Assembly (NCBI GenBank): GCA_016720075.1
Contig: JADJXW010000005.1
Location: forward strand, 124,001-188,000
DNA: 64,000 nucleotides
DNA from: Pseudomonadota bacterium
Lineage (GTDB): Bacteria; Pseudomonadota; Gammaproteobacteria; Steroidobacterales; Steroidobacteraceae
Direction of reading: 5' to 3'
Shown here: positions 52,337-61,193 of the stretch, piece by piece
Position numbering within the stretch: the stretch's first letter is position 1
How the letters are laid out: each line of letters begins with the position of its first letter
Made by a program: the position numbers and the translations under genes
Notes under the pieces: generated by a model
Told to the model about the DNA's origin: nothing
What the model saw: only the letters and a program-made list of their open reading frames with translations
The model's database searches: none

Positions 52337-52875
52337 CGCGCGGCACCACGATCCTCGAAGGCTTCGCGCCGATCGCCCGCGCGGACGCGCGAGTGCTGAT
52401 CCTCGGCAGCATGCCCGGAGCGGCATCACTCGCGGCGGGCGAGTACTACGCGCATCCGCGCAACGCCTTCTGGTCGATCATCGAGGCCGTCTGGGACATC
52501 CCGCGCTCCCTGCCCTACGCAGAGCGGGCGCGCAGCGTGCAAGCCCGGGGCCTTGCCATCTGGGATGTGGTCGCCCGCTGTCGACGGCCCACCAGCCTCG
52601 ATGCGGATATAGACCGCGCGTCAGTCGTGGTGAATGATTTCGCCGGCTTCCTGGGGCGGCACCCTGGCATCCGGCAGATCGCCTTCAATGGCGCCGGGGC
52701 CGAGGCGTTGTTCCGTCGCCATGCCTGGCCTTCGCTGCCGGAAGCCCTGCAGCAGCTTCCCCGCCTGCGGTTGCCCTCCACGAGCCCCGCGCACGCCAGC
52801 CTGGCCCTTGAAGCCAAGGTGGACGCCTGGCGTGCGCTGCGGCGTTACACGGACCCAGCGTGCCACGGCCAGTGA
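52333..52875 (+). CDS. Hypoxanthine/deoxyinosine DNA glycosylase (UDG superfamily, family 6)
   Basis: Base-excision repair enzyme of 180 residues. Motif 1 is LILGSMPGAASLAAGEYYAHPRN(AFW) and motif 2 LPSTSPAHAS; together they match the HDG/TIGR04274 group, which removes hypoxanthine from deaminated adenines and has little uracil activity. ATG overlaps the cupin stop (ATGA). It ends 10 bases from the convergent UrcA gene. Confidence 0.82.
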   Translation: MTRGTTILEGFAPIARADARVLILGSMPGAASLAAGEYYAHPRNAFWSIIEAVWDIPRSLPYAERARSVQARGLAIWDVVARCRRPTSLDADIDRASVVVNDFAGFLGRHPGIRQIAFNGAGAEALFRRHAWPSLPEALQQLPRLRLPSTSPAHASLALEAKVDAWRALRRYTDPACHGQ

Positions 52876-52884
52876 CCCCGGGGC

Positions 52885-53253
52885 CTACTTCGCCTGCGCG
52901 ATCACGCGCCGCGGGTCGCGCCGGGCGGACTGGTACACGCTCGCCAGCGCCGGCGAGTTCACGCGCGTCACCGCGGCGGCAGTCAGTTTCTGTTCGCAGG
53001 CCAGGCGGCGGCTGCGCGAGGCCAGGTCGCCATGATCCAGCGGTGCGCAGACGCTTTCGGCAGCGACCTGGATTCGCTGCAGCAGCAGTGTTGCACCCGC
53101 AATTGAATCCGTATCCACATCCGCATACTGCACGGTGACATCCCGACCCGTGATGTCCGAGGCAGAGGCTGAGGCCGCGAGCGGCAGCGAAATGATGGCG
53201 GCCAGTGTTGCCAGCAGGCGGCCAGTGGCGATGGGTTGGAATGCCTTGCGCAT
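52885..53253 (-). CDS. UrcA family protein
   Basis: Small exported protein of 122 residues. Signal peptide (LLATLAAIISLPLAASASA), then the UrcA pattern VTVQYADVDTDSIAGATLLLQRIQVAAESVC and LACEQKLTAAAVTRVNSPAL, with two conserved Cys that probably form a disulfide. The family is confined largely to certain Proteobacteria and has no established function. Divergent from the ECF sigma/kinase pair; a palindromic region lies between. Confidence 0.85.
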   Translation of the reverse strand: MRKAFQPIATGRLLATLAAIISLPLAASASASDITGRDVTVQYADVDTDSIAGATLLLQRIQVAAESVCAPLDHGDLASRSRRLACEQKLTAAAVTRVNSPALASVYQSARRDPRRVIAQAK

Positions 53254-53289
53254 GGGTCTCTCCGCAGAAATGATGTTCCGGCAAATTGC

Positions 53290-53318
53290 GGGCGGACTTC
53301 CGCCCGGACGTCCGGGCG
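53290..53318. repeat. Two overlapping inverted repeats between urcA and an ECF sigma gene
   Basis: GGGCGGA-CT-TCCGCCC at 53290-53305 and a perfect 18-base palindrome CGCCCGGAC/GTCCGGGCG at 53301-53318. They share bases 53301-53305, so the two hairpins exclude each other. Lies 37 bases upstream of the urcA start and 100 bases upstream of the sigma gene. Confidence 0.6.
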
Positions 53319-53417
53319 AATGAATCTGCTCTTAACCATCACGACGCGGTGCGTGCGGAAAACCCGACATTCGCGGCGCTAAGATGTGCCACAGGCGCAT
53401 CGGTCGCCGGAGGATCC

Positions 53418-53969
53418 GTGACGGAGCTGACGCAGTTGTTGCGCGAGGTTCAACAGGGCGAGGCCGGCGCGCGCGATGCGCTGTTCGCAGCGGCCTACTC
53501 GGGCCTGCAGCAGCTGGCCCGCGCGCGTCTGCGCCAGGGCGGCCGCAGCACGCTGCTCGACACGCGCAGCCTGGTCCACGAGTCCTACCTGCGCTGCGTG
53601 CAGAGCGGCTCGCTGCGCGCCGAGGACCGGCGCGCGTTCTTTGCCTATGCGTCGCAGGTGATGCGCTCGGTCATCGTCTCCGCTGCGCGCGAGCGCGCCG
53701 CCGAGAAGCGCGGCGGCGGCCAGCGCCCCGTGACGCTGTCGGAGCAGATATCCGACCAGGTACCCGACAGCGAACAGGACATCCTGCGCGTGCACGAGGC
53801 GCTGGAATCGCTGGAGCAGGTCGATGCGCGCCTCGCGCAGGTGGTGCAGATGCGCTACTTCGGCGGCTACAGCGAACAGGAAATCGCCGATACGCTGGAT
53901 GTCACCGAGCGCACGGTGCAGCGGTTGTGGCTCAAGGCGCGGCTGATGCTGCAGGCAGCAATGGAATAG
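53418..53969 (+). CDS. ECF sigma factor, ECF43-like (kinase-linked)
   Basis: Sigma factor of 183 residues resembling the TIGR02999 group. Region 2.2 normally has an acidic D-A-E-D stretch; here it reads LDTRSLVHESYL (residues 47-58), lacking those acids. In the ECF43 group, this gap is filled by Thr phosphorylation from a linked Ser/Thr kinase; Thr49 and Ser51 are candidates. Region 4 is SLEQVDARLAQVVQMRYFGGYSEQEIADTLDVTERTVQRLWLKARL. GTG at 53418 follows a GGAGGATCC ribosome site. The kinase gene begins three bases after its stop. Confidence 0.85.
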   Translation: MTELTQLLREVQQGEAGARDALFAAAYSGLQQLARARLRQGGRSTLLDTRSLVHESYLRCVQSGSLRAEDRRAFFAYASQVMRSVIVSAARERAAEKRGGGQRPVTLSEQISDQVPDSEQDILRVHEALESLEQVDARLAQVVQMRYFGGYSEQEIADTLDVTERTVQRLWLKARLMLQAAME

Positions 53970-53972
53970 AAC

Positions 53973-56531
53973 ATGCCACTGTCACTACAACAGATGACCC
54001 GCCTGGGCGAGCTGCTCGACCAGTCCCTGCCGCTGCCGGTCGAGGCGCGGCGAGCCTGGCTCGATGCGCTGCCCGGCGAAGATGCGCCGCTGGTGCATAC
54101 GCTGCGCGAGGCGCTGCTGGCCGATGATCCGGCCACGGTGCTCAGCGGCCCCCTCGAGCGGCCGCCGAGCATGCCGGGCGTGGACGACGCGGCGGCCCGA
54201 GCGCCCTCGCGCCATGCGGGCGAAAGGCTGGGCGCCTACGAACTGCTGCGGCTGCTGGGCATGGGCGGCATGGCCGAGGTGTGGCTGGCCCGGCGCGCGG
54301 ATGGCGCGTTCGAGCGCCAGGTGGCGCTCAAGATTCCCTCGCTGCAGGGCGTGCCGGCGGAAATGGCCGAGCGCTTCGCGCGCGAGTGCCGGATCCTGGC
54401 CACGCTGGAGTATCCCGGCATCGCGCGCCTCTACGATGCCGGCGTGGATGTCTCCGGCGTGCCTTACATCGCGATGGAATACGTGCAGGGCCAGCCTCTG
54501 ACCAGCTGGTGCGCAGCGAGGGGACTGGACCCGGCCGGGCGCATCCGGATTTTCCTGCAGGTGCTGGATGCGGTCAGCTTCGCGCACGCGCGCAACGTGA
54601 TTCATCGGGACCTGAAACCCTCCAACATCCTGGTCACCGACCAGGGCGAGGTGCGGCTGCTCGATTTCGGCGTCGCGCGGCTGCTGCAGGCAGAAACGCG
54701 CGCGCCGTCGCTGACGCGCAGCTTCGGTCGCGCGCTCACTCCCGAATATGCAAGCCCCGAACTGCTGCGCGGCGAACCGGTCGACCTGCGCAGCGACATC
54801 TATTCCCTGGGCGTCGTGCTCTACGAACTGCTCACCGGGCAACGCCCCACGCTGGGCGAATTGTCCGCGCCTGACGCCGGCTCGACACTGAACGCGCCGC
54901 TTCGGGAAGCGCTGCGCAGCGCGCTTGCCCCGCTGCCGGCGGAGCGCTGCCCAACGGCGACTCAGTTCGCTGCGCAACTCGGCGCAGCGCTGGTGCCAGC
55001 TTCGCGGCTTCCGCGGGCCGGCAAGGCAGGCCGCTGGGTTGCGGCGGCGGCCGGCGTGCTGCTCGTCGTGGCCGCGGGCTGGTTCGTGCAGGGCAGAGAC
55101 TCCGAACCCACCACGGCCAGCACGGATGGCGCGGCAGCCAGCGTCGCACAGCCTGCCGCCGAGACCGTTCCGGCCAACGCCTCGACGATCGCCGTGCTGC
55201 CGTTCATCGACCTGAGCGAGCGCCGCGACCAGTCGTTCTTCTCCGACGGCCTTTCGGAGGAACTGCTCACGCTGCTCACCCGGATTCCCAACCTGCGGGT
55301 GACGGCCAGCGCCTCGTCATTCTCCTTCCGCGACCGGCGCAACGACATCCCCGCCATCGGTCGCGCGCTGAACGTGGCCAACATCCTCGATGGCAGCGTG
55401 CGCCGCTCCGGCAACCAGCTGCGCGTGGCCGTGCAGCTGGTGCAGGCCAGCACCGGCACGGTGGTGTGGACCGAAACCTATGACCGCGAGCTGAAGGATG
55501 TCTTCCGGCTGCAGGAGGACGTGGCCAGCGCCGTGGTCGACGCGCTGAAGCTCAGGCTGCTGGCCGAACAGCACATCCCGCCCAGCGAGCGCACCGCCAA
55601 TGTCGCCGCCTACGAGCAGTACCTGAAGGGGCTGAAATCCCGCGAGACCTACACCATGGAGGGCGAGCTGGCGGCGATCGAGGCCTTCCAGAGCGCGGTG
55701 CGGATGGATCCCGGGTTCGCGCGCGGCTACGCGGGCATTGCGCTGGCCGCCGCCACCGTCGGCGGCCGCACCGTCGACCGCAAGATGTTCGAACTGGCTC
55801 GCAGCAATGCGGAACGCGCCATCTCGCTCGCGCCGCGCCTGGCCTCCGGCTACATCGCCCGGGCCATGCTGCGCATGCATGCCGACTGGGATTTTCCCGG
55901 CGCGCGCGCCGACCTGGACAACGCGCTCGCGATCGAACCCAACAGTCTCGGGGCGCAGCAGTTGCTGGGCCTGTACCTGATGATCACCGGGCGCATGGAC
56001 GAAGCCCTGGCTACGCAGCAGCACATGGTGGAGCGCAATCCGCTGTCCGCGGCGGCCTGGGCCGGGCTTGGCGAAACCCACATGGCCGCGCGCGATTTCA
56101 CGAATGCTCGCAAGGCGATGATTCGCGCGGATGAGCTGAGCCCGCAGTCCACCGAAGGGCGACAGAATCGCGCGCTGCTTGAGGCCTACGCCGGCAATGG
56201 AGCCGAGGCGGTCCGCTTCGCCCGGGAGGTCACCGATCCGCACTACCGCGACTATGCGCTCGCCATGGCCGCCTGGTCGGCGGGCCGCGAGGCCGAATCA
56301 CGCGCCGCGCTGCAGCGGTTGATCGACGAGGTGCCGAACGTATTCGCGGCGCAGATCACGATGATCTACGCGCGCCAGGGGGATCGGGACAACATGTTCA
56401 AGTGGCTGGACCGCGCGCTCGCGGTGCAGGACCCGGGCCTGCTCGACATCCAGACGCGACCCGAATTCGATGCCTTCAAGAGCGACGCGCGCTACCAGCG
56501 CGCGCTGCGCCAGATGAACCTGGCGCGCTAG
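53973..56531 (+). CDS. Membrane Ser/Thr protein kinase with TolB-like domain and TPR repeats
   Basis: An 852-residue receptor-type kinase. Kinase domain about 87-345: Lys120 (VALKIP), HRDLKPSN at 211-218, DFG at 231-233, PEYASPE. A single membrane segment at about 355-372 leads to an extracytoplasmic region with a TolB/FlgO-like domain (about 395-520, IAVLPFIDLSERRDQSFFSDGLSEEL) and TPR repeats (about 560-830). The likely target of the kinase is the ECF sigma factor encoded directly upstream. The sensed signal is unknown. Confidence 0.88.
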   Translation: MPLSLQQMTRLGELLDQSLPLPVEARRAWLDALPGEDAPLVHTLREALLADDPATVLSGPLERPPSMPGVDDAAARAPSRHAGERLGAYELLRLLGMGGMAEVWLARRADGAFERQVALKIPSLQGVPAEMAERFARECRILATLEYPGIARLYDAGVDVSGVPYIAMEYVQGQPLTSWCAARGLDPAGRIRIFLQVLDAVSFAHARNVIHRDLKPSNILVTDQGEVRLLDFGVARLLQAETRAPSLTRSFGRALTPEYASPELLRGEPVDLRSDIYSLGVVLYELLTGQRPTLGELSAPDAGSTLNAPLREALRSALAPLPAERCPTATQFAAQLGAALVPASRLPRAGKAGRWVAAAAGVLLVVAAGWFVQGRDSEPTTASTDGAAASVAQPAAETVPANASTIAVLPFIDLSERRDQSFFSDGLSEELLTLLTRIPNLRVTASASSFSFRDRRNDIPAIGRALNVANILDGSVRRSGNQLRVAVQLVQASTGTVVWTETYDRELKDVFRLQEDVASAVVDALKLRLLAEQHIPPSERTANVAAYEQYLKGLKSRETYTMEGELAAIEAFQSAVRMDPGFARGYAGIALAAATVGGRTVDRKMFELARSNAERAISLAPRLASGYIARAMLRMHADWDFPGARADLDNALAIEPNSLGAQQLLGLYLMITGRMDEALATQQHMVERNPLSAAAWAGLGETHMAARDFTNARKAMIRADELSPQSTEGRQNRALLEAYAGNGAEAVRFAREVTDPHYRDYALAMAAWSAGREAESRAALQRLIDEVPNVFAAQITMIYARQGDRDNMFKWLDRALAVQDPGLLDIQTRPEFDAFKSDARYQRALRQMNLAR

Positions 56532-56532
56532 G

Positions 56533-58502
56533 CTACTCGTAGCGCAGCGCTTCGATGGGGTCCAGCCGCGCGGCGCGACGCGCCGGCACGAAACCGAACA
56601 CCACGCCCACCGAGGCCGAGGCCGCTATGGCCACCAGCACGATCACCGGACTGATGTGCATCGGCCAACTCAGCAGCTTCGCCACCATGAACGACACCCC
56701 GGCCCCGAGCGTGAGCCCGATCAGGCCGCCCACCAGGCACAGCAGCACCGCTTCGGTGAGGAACTGGCCGAGGATGTCGCCACCGCGCGCGCCGATGGCC
56801 ATGCGCAGCCCGATCTCCCGCGTGCGCTCGGTGACCGACACCAGCATGATGTTCATGATGCCGATGCCACCCACCACCAGCGAAATCGCCGCGGTGGCCG
56901 CCAGCAGCAGGCCCAGCGTCTGTGCCGCCTGGTTGCGCGTCTCGAGGAACTCCGCAAAGTTGCGGATGATGAAGTTGTTGTCCTTGTCGGCGCCGATGCG
57001 GCGCCGTTCGCGCAGCACGCGCTCGATGTCCGCCTGCACTTCGGTGATGTTGTAGCGCGGATCCACCTTCACCAGCAGCGATCCGATCTGGTCGGGCGCC
57101 CCCAGCCTGCCCACCAGGCGCGAACGCGCGGTGGAGATGGGCACCATCACCACGTCGTCCTGGTCGCGTCCACCGGCCTGGCCCTTCTTGGCGAGCACGC
57201 CCAGCACCTGGAACGGCGCGTTGTTGATGCGCACGGTGGCGCCGACGGGATCTCCCGCCCCGAACAGCTCATTGGCCACGGTGTCGCCCAGCACGGCCAC
57301 CTTGGCGCCGGAGGCGGCTTCACGCGCATCGAAGAAGCGGCCCTTCACCACTGACCATTCGCGCACCTGTTCGATCTCTGAGCCCACGCCCTGGACCTGC
57401 GTGCTCCAGTTGGCGTTGCCGATGACCACGTTGGCGTTGCCGTTGAGGTTGCCCGAGGCCGCCATGACGCCCGTGACGCCATCGCGCACCGCGCGCAGGT
57501 CCTTCTCGGTAAGCGGCGGCGCCGAACCGAATCCGCCCTGGCGCCCACCCACATTGGCCGAGCCCGGAAAGATGGTCAGCTGGTTGGTGCCGAGGCTCGA
57601 TATCTGGTCTTCGATCTGCTTGCTGGCGCCGCTGCCGATCGCGGACATCACGATCACCGAGGCCACGCCGATGATGATGCCCAGCGTGGTCAGCACGCTG
57701 CGCAGCACGTTCAGCCGCAGCGCGATGATGGCGGTCTTGGAGTACTCACTGATGCTCGCAGGGACCCCTCCGCTGTCGGACGGTCCTCGACGATGCGGCC
57801 ATCGCGCACGCGCAGCAGCCGCCTGGCGTGCGCGGCCACGTCCGGTTCATGCGTCACCAGCACCACCGTCATGCCCGACTCGGTCAGGCGCCGGAACAGG
57901 TTCATGATCTCGAGCGAGGTTTCGGAATCCAGCGCGCCGGTGGGCTCGTCGGCGAGGATCAGGCTCGGGGAATTCACCAGCGCGCGCGCGATGGCCACGC
58001 GCTGTTGCTGTCCGCCCGAGAGCTGCGAGGGCACGTGGTCCATGCGGTTTCCCAGGCCCACGTCCTGCAGCTTCTGCGCCGCCAGTTCATCGCCGCGGGC
58101 CTGCTTGGCCGGATCGCGGGAATACGACAGCGGCAGCTTCACGTTGTTCAGCGCCGAGGTACGCGCCAGCAGGTTGAACTGCTGGAACACGAAGCCGATG
58201 GTGCGGTTGCGAAGGTCGGCCAGCTGGTCCTTGTCGAGCGAGGAGACGGCGGCGCCGTTGATGGACAATTCGCCGGAAGTCGGCGTGTCGAGCGCGCCGA
58301 TGAGGTTCATCAGCGTGGACTTGCCCGAACCCGAAGGCCCCATGATGGCGACGAATTCGCCACGCTGGATGTCGAACGACACATCGCGCAGCGCGTGCAC
58401 GGCGTGCTCGCCCAGCTGGTAGGTCTTGGTCAGGTGCCGCGCCGATATGACCGCTCCTGGTGCCGGTTCCGATGCCGGCGGGGCACCGGCGGGATCTGTC
58501 AC
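56533..58502 (-). CDS. macB: MacB-type ABC exporter, one frame break between ATPase and permease
   Basis: Partner of MacA for drug, toxin or haem-precursor export. ATPase at 57769-58502 (GPSGSGKST, LSGGQQQRVAIARAL, ILADEPTGALD) and permease at 56533-57760, with four membrane segments and a large periplasmic domain ending PARRAARLDPIEALRYE. Read as given there are two genes, but the permease's first helix (ISEYSKTAIIALRLN) lies upstream of its only start (GTG 57708). Adding one C to the CCCC run at 57765-57768 joins both into a 656-residue MacB-length protein (DRPTAEGVPASISEY). GTG start overlaps the macA stop. Confidence 0.85.
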
Positions 58503-60062
58503 TTGGCGACCTCGGTGCGGGCGCGGACGATGACCTTGGCGCCCTCTTTCAGGTCGCCTTCCACGATCTCGGTATAGCGGTCATCGGCCACGCCCGAGGC
58601 GCATCTCGTGCGCCTTGGGCGCGCCGCCTTCCAGCGTCCACAACGTGCCGCGGCGTGACTGCGCCTGGCCGCCGCGCTGCGTGCGCAGCGCGCGGAATTT
58701 TTCCATCTGCTCGGGCGTGAGCACGCTGGCCATCATGTTCTCGAAGCGATTGCGCATGGCCTGCTGCTGGCCGTTGTTGTTGAAGCCGCCGCCGCCACCG
58801 CCGCCGGGCGGTCCGCCCGGGCCACCGCCGCCGATGCCGGTGGGGCCACCACCCTGCTGCGTACGCAGCTGCGCGAACAGCTCCTGGCGCGCCTTGTCGA
58901 GCTTCTTCTGCTGGTCCTCGGTGAGGCCCAGCTGCTTGACCATGTCATTGTTGAACCCGCCGCCCTGGAAACCGCCACCACCCGCGGCGCCGGGGAAGCC
59001 ACCGCCACCGGCGAAACCGCCAGCGGCCCCCGCGGGGTTCGCGGCGACCGCACGCGCCTCGGGCGGCTGGAAGCGGGCAGCGTCATTGGGCACGCGCAGC
59101 ACGTTCTCGCGCCGCGCGGTGACGATGCGCACGTTGGCCGTCATGCCGGGAATCAGCATCTGGCGCGGGTTGTTGGCCTGGATCATCACCGAGTACGTGA
59201 CCACGTTCTGCACCGTGGTGGAAGCCAGGCGCACCTGCACCACGCGACCGTTGAAATTCTGGTCGGGAAAGGCATCGACCGTGAACGTGGCCGCATTCTC
59301 GGCATTGATCGAGCCGATATCGGCCTCGTCCACCTTGGCCTCGATCCGGATCTGCGACAGGTCCTGCGCGATCTTGAACAGCACCGGGGCCTGCAGGCTC
59401 GCGGCCACCGTCTGGCCAAGGTCGATCGAGCGCTGGATGACCACGCCGTCGATGGGCGAGCGGATCTGCGTGCGAGACAGGTCGATGCGTGCCTGCTCGA
59501 GGCTCGCCTTGCGCGTCTGCACGGACGCCTCGGCATTGCGGATCTGCGCCTGCGCGATGGTCAGGTCGCTCTCGGACAGTTCCAGCGCCTTGCGGCTGTC
59601 TTCCAGCGCGCTCTGCGAGATCAGCTTGCTCTCGGCCAGCTGCTTGGAGCGCTCGTAGTCGCGCCGGTTCTGGTCGAGCGTGGTCTGCGCCTTGCGCAGG
59701 TTGGCCTGCTGCGTGCCAAGGCTGGCATAGGCCACCGAAAGATCGGCCTGCGCCGAATTCATGCGCTGCTGGTAGGTCTGCGGGTCGATGACGGCCAGCA
59801 GGTCGCCCTTCTTCACCTGGGTGTTGAAATCGGCCTTGAGTTCCGAGATCTGCCCGGAGATCTGCGAACCCACATCCACCGTGACCAGCGCGGCCACCGA
59901 GCCGGTGGAACTGATGGATTTCTCCACGGTGCCACGGTCCACATCCGCCAGCTCATAAGAGACCTTGGCGGCCTTGCCCTGGGAGAGGAACCGCCAGCCG
60001 ACCACGGCGACGAGGACCACGGCCAGCAGGATTCCGATACGTTTGACCCAGGGGTTTGACAT
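58499..60062 (-). CDS. macA: MacA-type membrane fusion protein with LTxxQ insert, frame break near end
   Basis: Periplasmic adaptor of about 520 residues, anchored by a helix (residues 7-24). Barrel-sandwich and alpha-hairpin domains follow (TGSVAALVTVDVGSQISG, RSPIDGVVIQRSIDLGQTV). A Gly-rich insert of about 135 residues (334-470) carries two LTxxQ elements (LTEDQ 380-384, LTPEQ 448-452), as in Spy/CpxP proteins, between the barrel and the last domain. The frame ends early at 58581; one G too many near 58596-58602 hides the true end (VADDRYTEIVEGDLKEGAKV), with TGA at 58499-58501 overlapping macB. Confidence 0.82.
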
Positions 60063-60176
60063 CAGTTGGTCCAGACCAGTGTTTGTTGTTGTAGGGTATG
60101 GGGAATTGACCGCATTCCGGTCGGTTAGTTCGCTGCCGCACAGGCAAAAATCGGCACGGCGGGCGCCTGTTGGGAC

Positions 60177-61181
60177 TCAGCGGGGAAGGCCTCCGGCAAT
60201 GGCCGCTTCCAGCAACCCTTTTTCCATCAGCCAGGCGCGGTTGTACAGGCGGGAGGTGTACTTGGCGCCTCCATCGCACAGGATGGTGACGATGGTGTGC
60301 CCGGGCCCCAGCTCCCGGGCCACGCGCACCGCGCCGGCCACATTGATGCCCGAAGTGGAACCCAGGAAGAGCCCCTCTTCCCGCAGCAGCCGGTAGACCA
60401 TCGTGACCGTCTCGGGATCCTCGACATGCACGGCGCTGTCCACCGGCGCGCCATTGAAGTTCGCGGTGATCCGCGCGATGCCGATGCCCTCGGTGATCGA
60501 CCCCTTGCCGGTGGACTTCACCTCGCCGCTGCGGATGAATTCGTACAGCGAACTGCCGGGCGGATCGGCCAGCACGGCGCGGATGCCCGCCCGGCGGGCT
60601 TTCAGGTATTCGGACGTGCCGGCCAGCGTGCCGCCGGTGCCGCTGCTGGCAACAAAGGCGTCGATACGGCCTTCGGTCTGCTGCCAGATTTCAGGCCCCG
60701 TGGATTCCACGTGGGCACGGCGATTGGCGGTGTTGTCGAACTGATTCGACCAGACTGCATTGGGCAGCTCCTGCGCCAGGCGCCCAGCCTGGTGCTGGTA
60801 CTGCGCCGGATTGCTGTAGGGAACCACCGGCACCTTGCGCACCTCGGCGCCCAGGGCCTCCAGCAGCTGGTATTTCTCCGGTGACTGGTTGTCCGGCATC
60901 AGCAGGATCAGCCGGTAGCCGCGGGAATTGCACACATGCGCAAGCCCGATGCCGGTGTTGCCCGCCGTGCCTTCGACCACGGTGCCACCGGGCTTCAGCG
61001 CGCCGGTACGCTCGGCCTCGAGCACGATCCACTTCGCGGCGCGGTCCTTCACCGATCCGCCGGGATTCATGAACTCCGCCTTGCCGTATATCTCGCAGCC
61101 GGTCTCCCGGCTCAGCTTCTCCAGGCGGATCAGCGGGGTATTGCCCACTGCATCCATGAATCCCCGACGCGTCGTGCTCAT
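60177..61181 (-). CDS. cysK: Cysteine synthase A (O-acetylserine thiol-lyase)
   Basis: PLP enzyme of 334 residues making cysteine from O-acetylserine and sulfide. PLP Lys in GGSVKDRAA (near 43), EGTAGNTGIGLAHVC for the substrate loop, and SSGTGGTLAGTSEYLK for phosphate binding. Sequence is closest to the longer bacterial CysK2/cystathionine-synthase-like group. It precedes cysG and a CysH-type reductase on the same strand, forming a sulfur-assimilation group. Confidence 0.9.
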   Translation of the reverse strand: MSTTRRGFMDAVGNTPLIRLEKLSRETGCEIYGKAEFMNPGGSVKDRAAKWIVLEAERTGALKPGGTVVEGTAGNTGIGLAHVCNSRGYRLILLMPDNQSPEKYQLLEALGAEVRKVPVVPYSNPAQYQHQAGRLAQELPNAVWSNQFDNTANRRAHVESTGPEIWQQTEGRIDAFVASSGTGGTLAGTSEYLKARRAGIRAVLADPPGSSLYEFIRSGEVKSTGKGSITEGIGIARITANFNGAPVDSAVHVEDPETVTMVYRLLREEGLFLGSTSGINVAGAVRVARELGPGHTIVTILCDGGAKYTSRLYNRAWLMEKGLLEAAIAGGLPR

Positions 61182-61193
61182 CCAACCTCTCCG

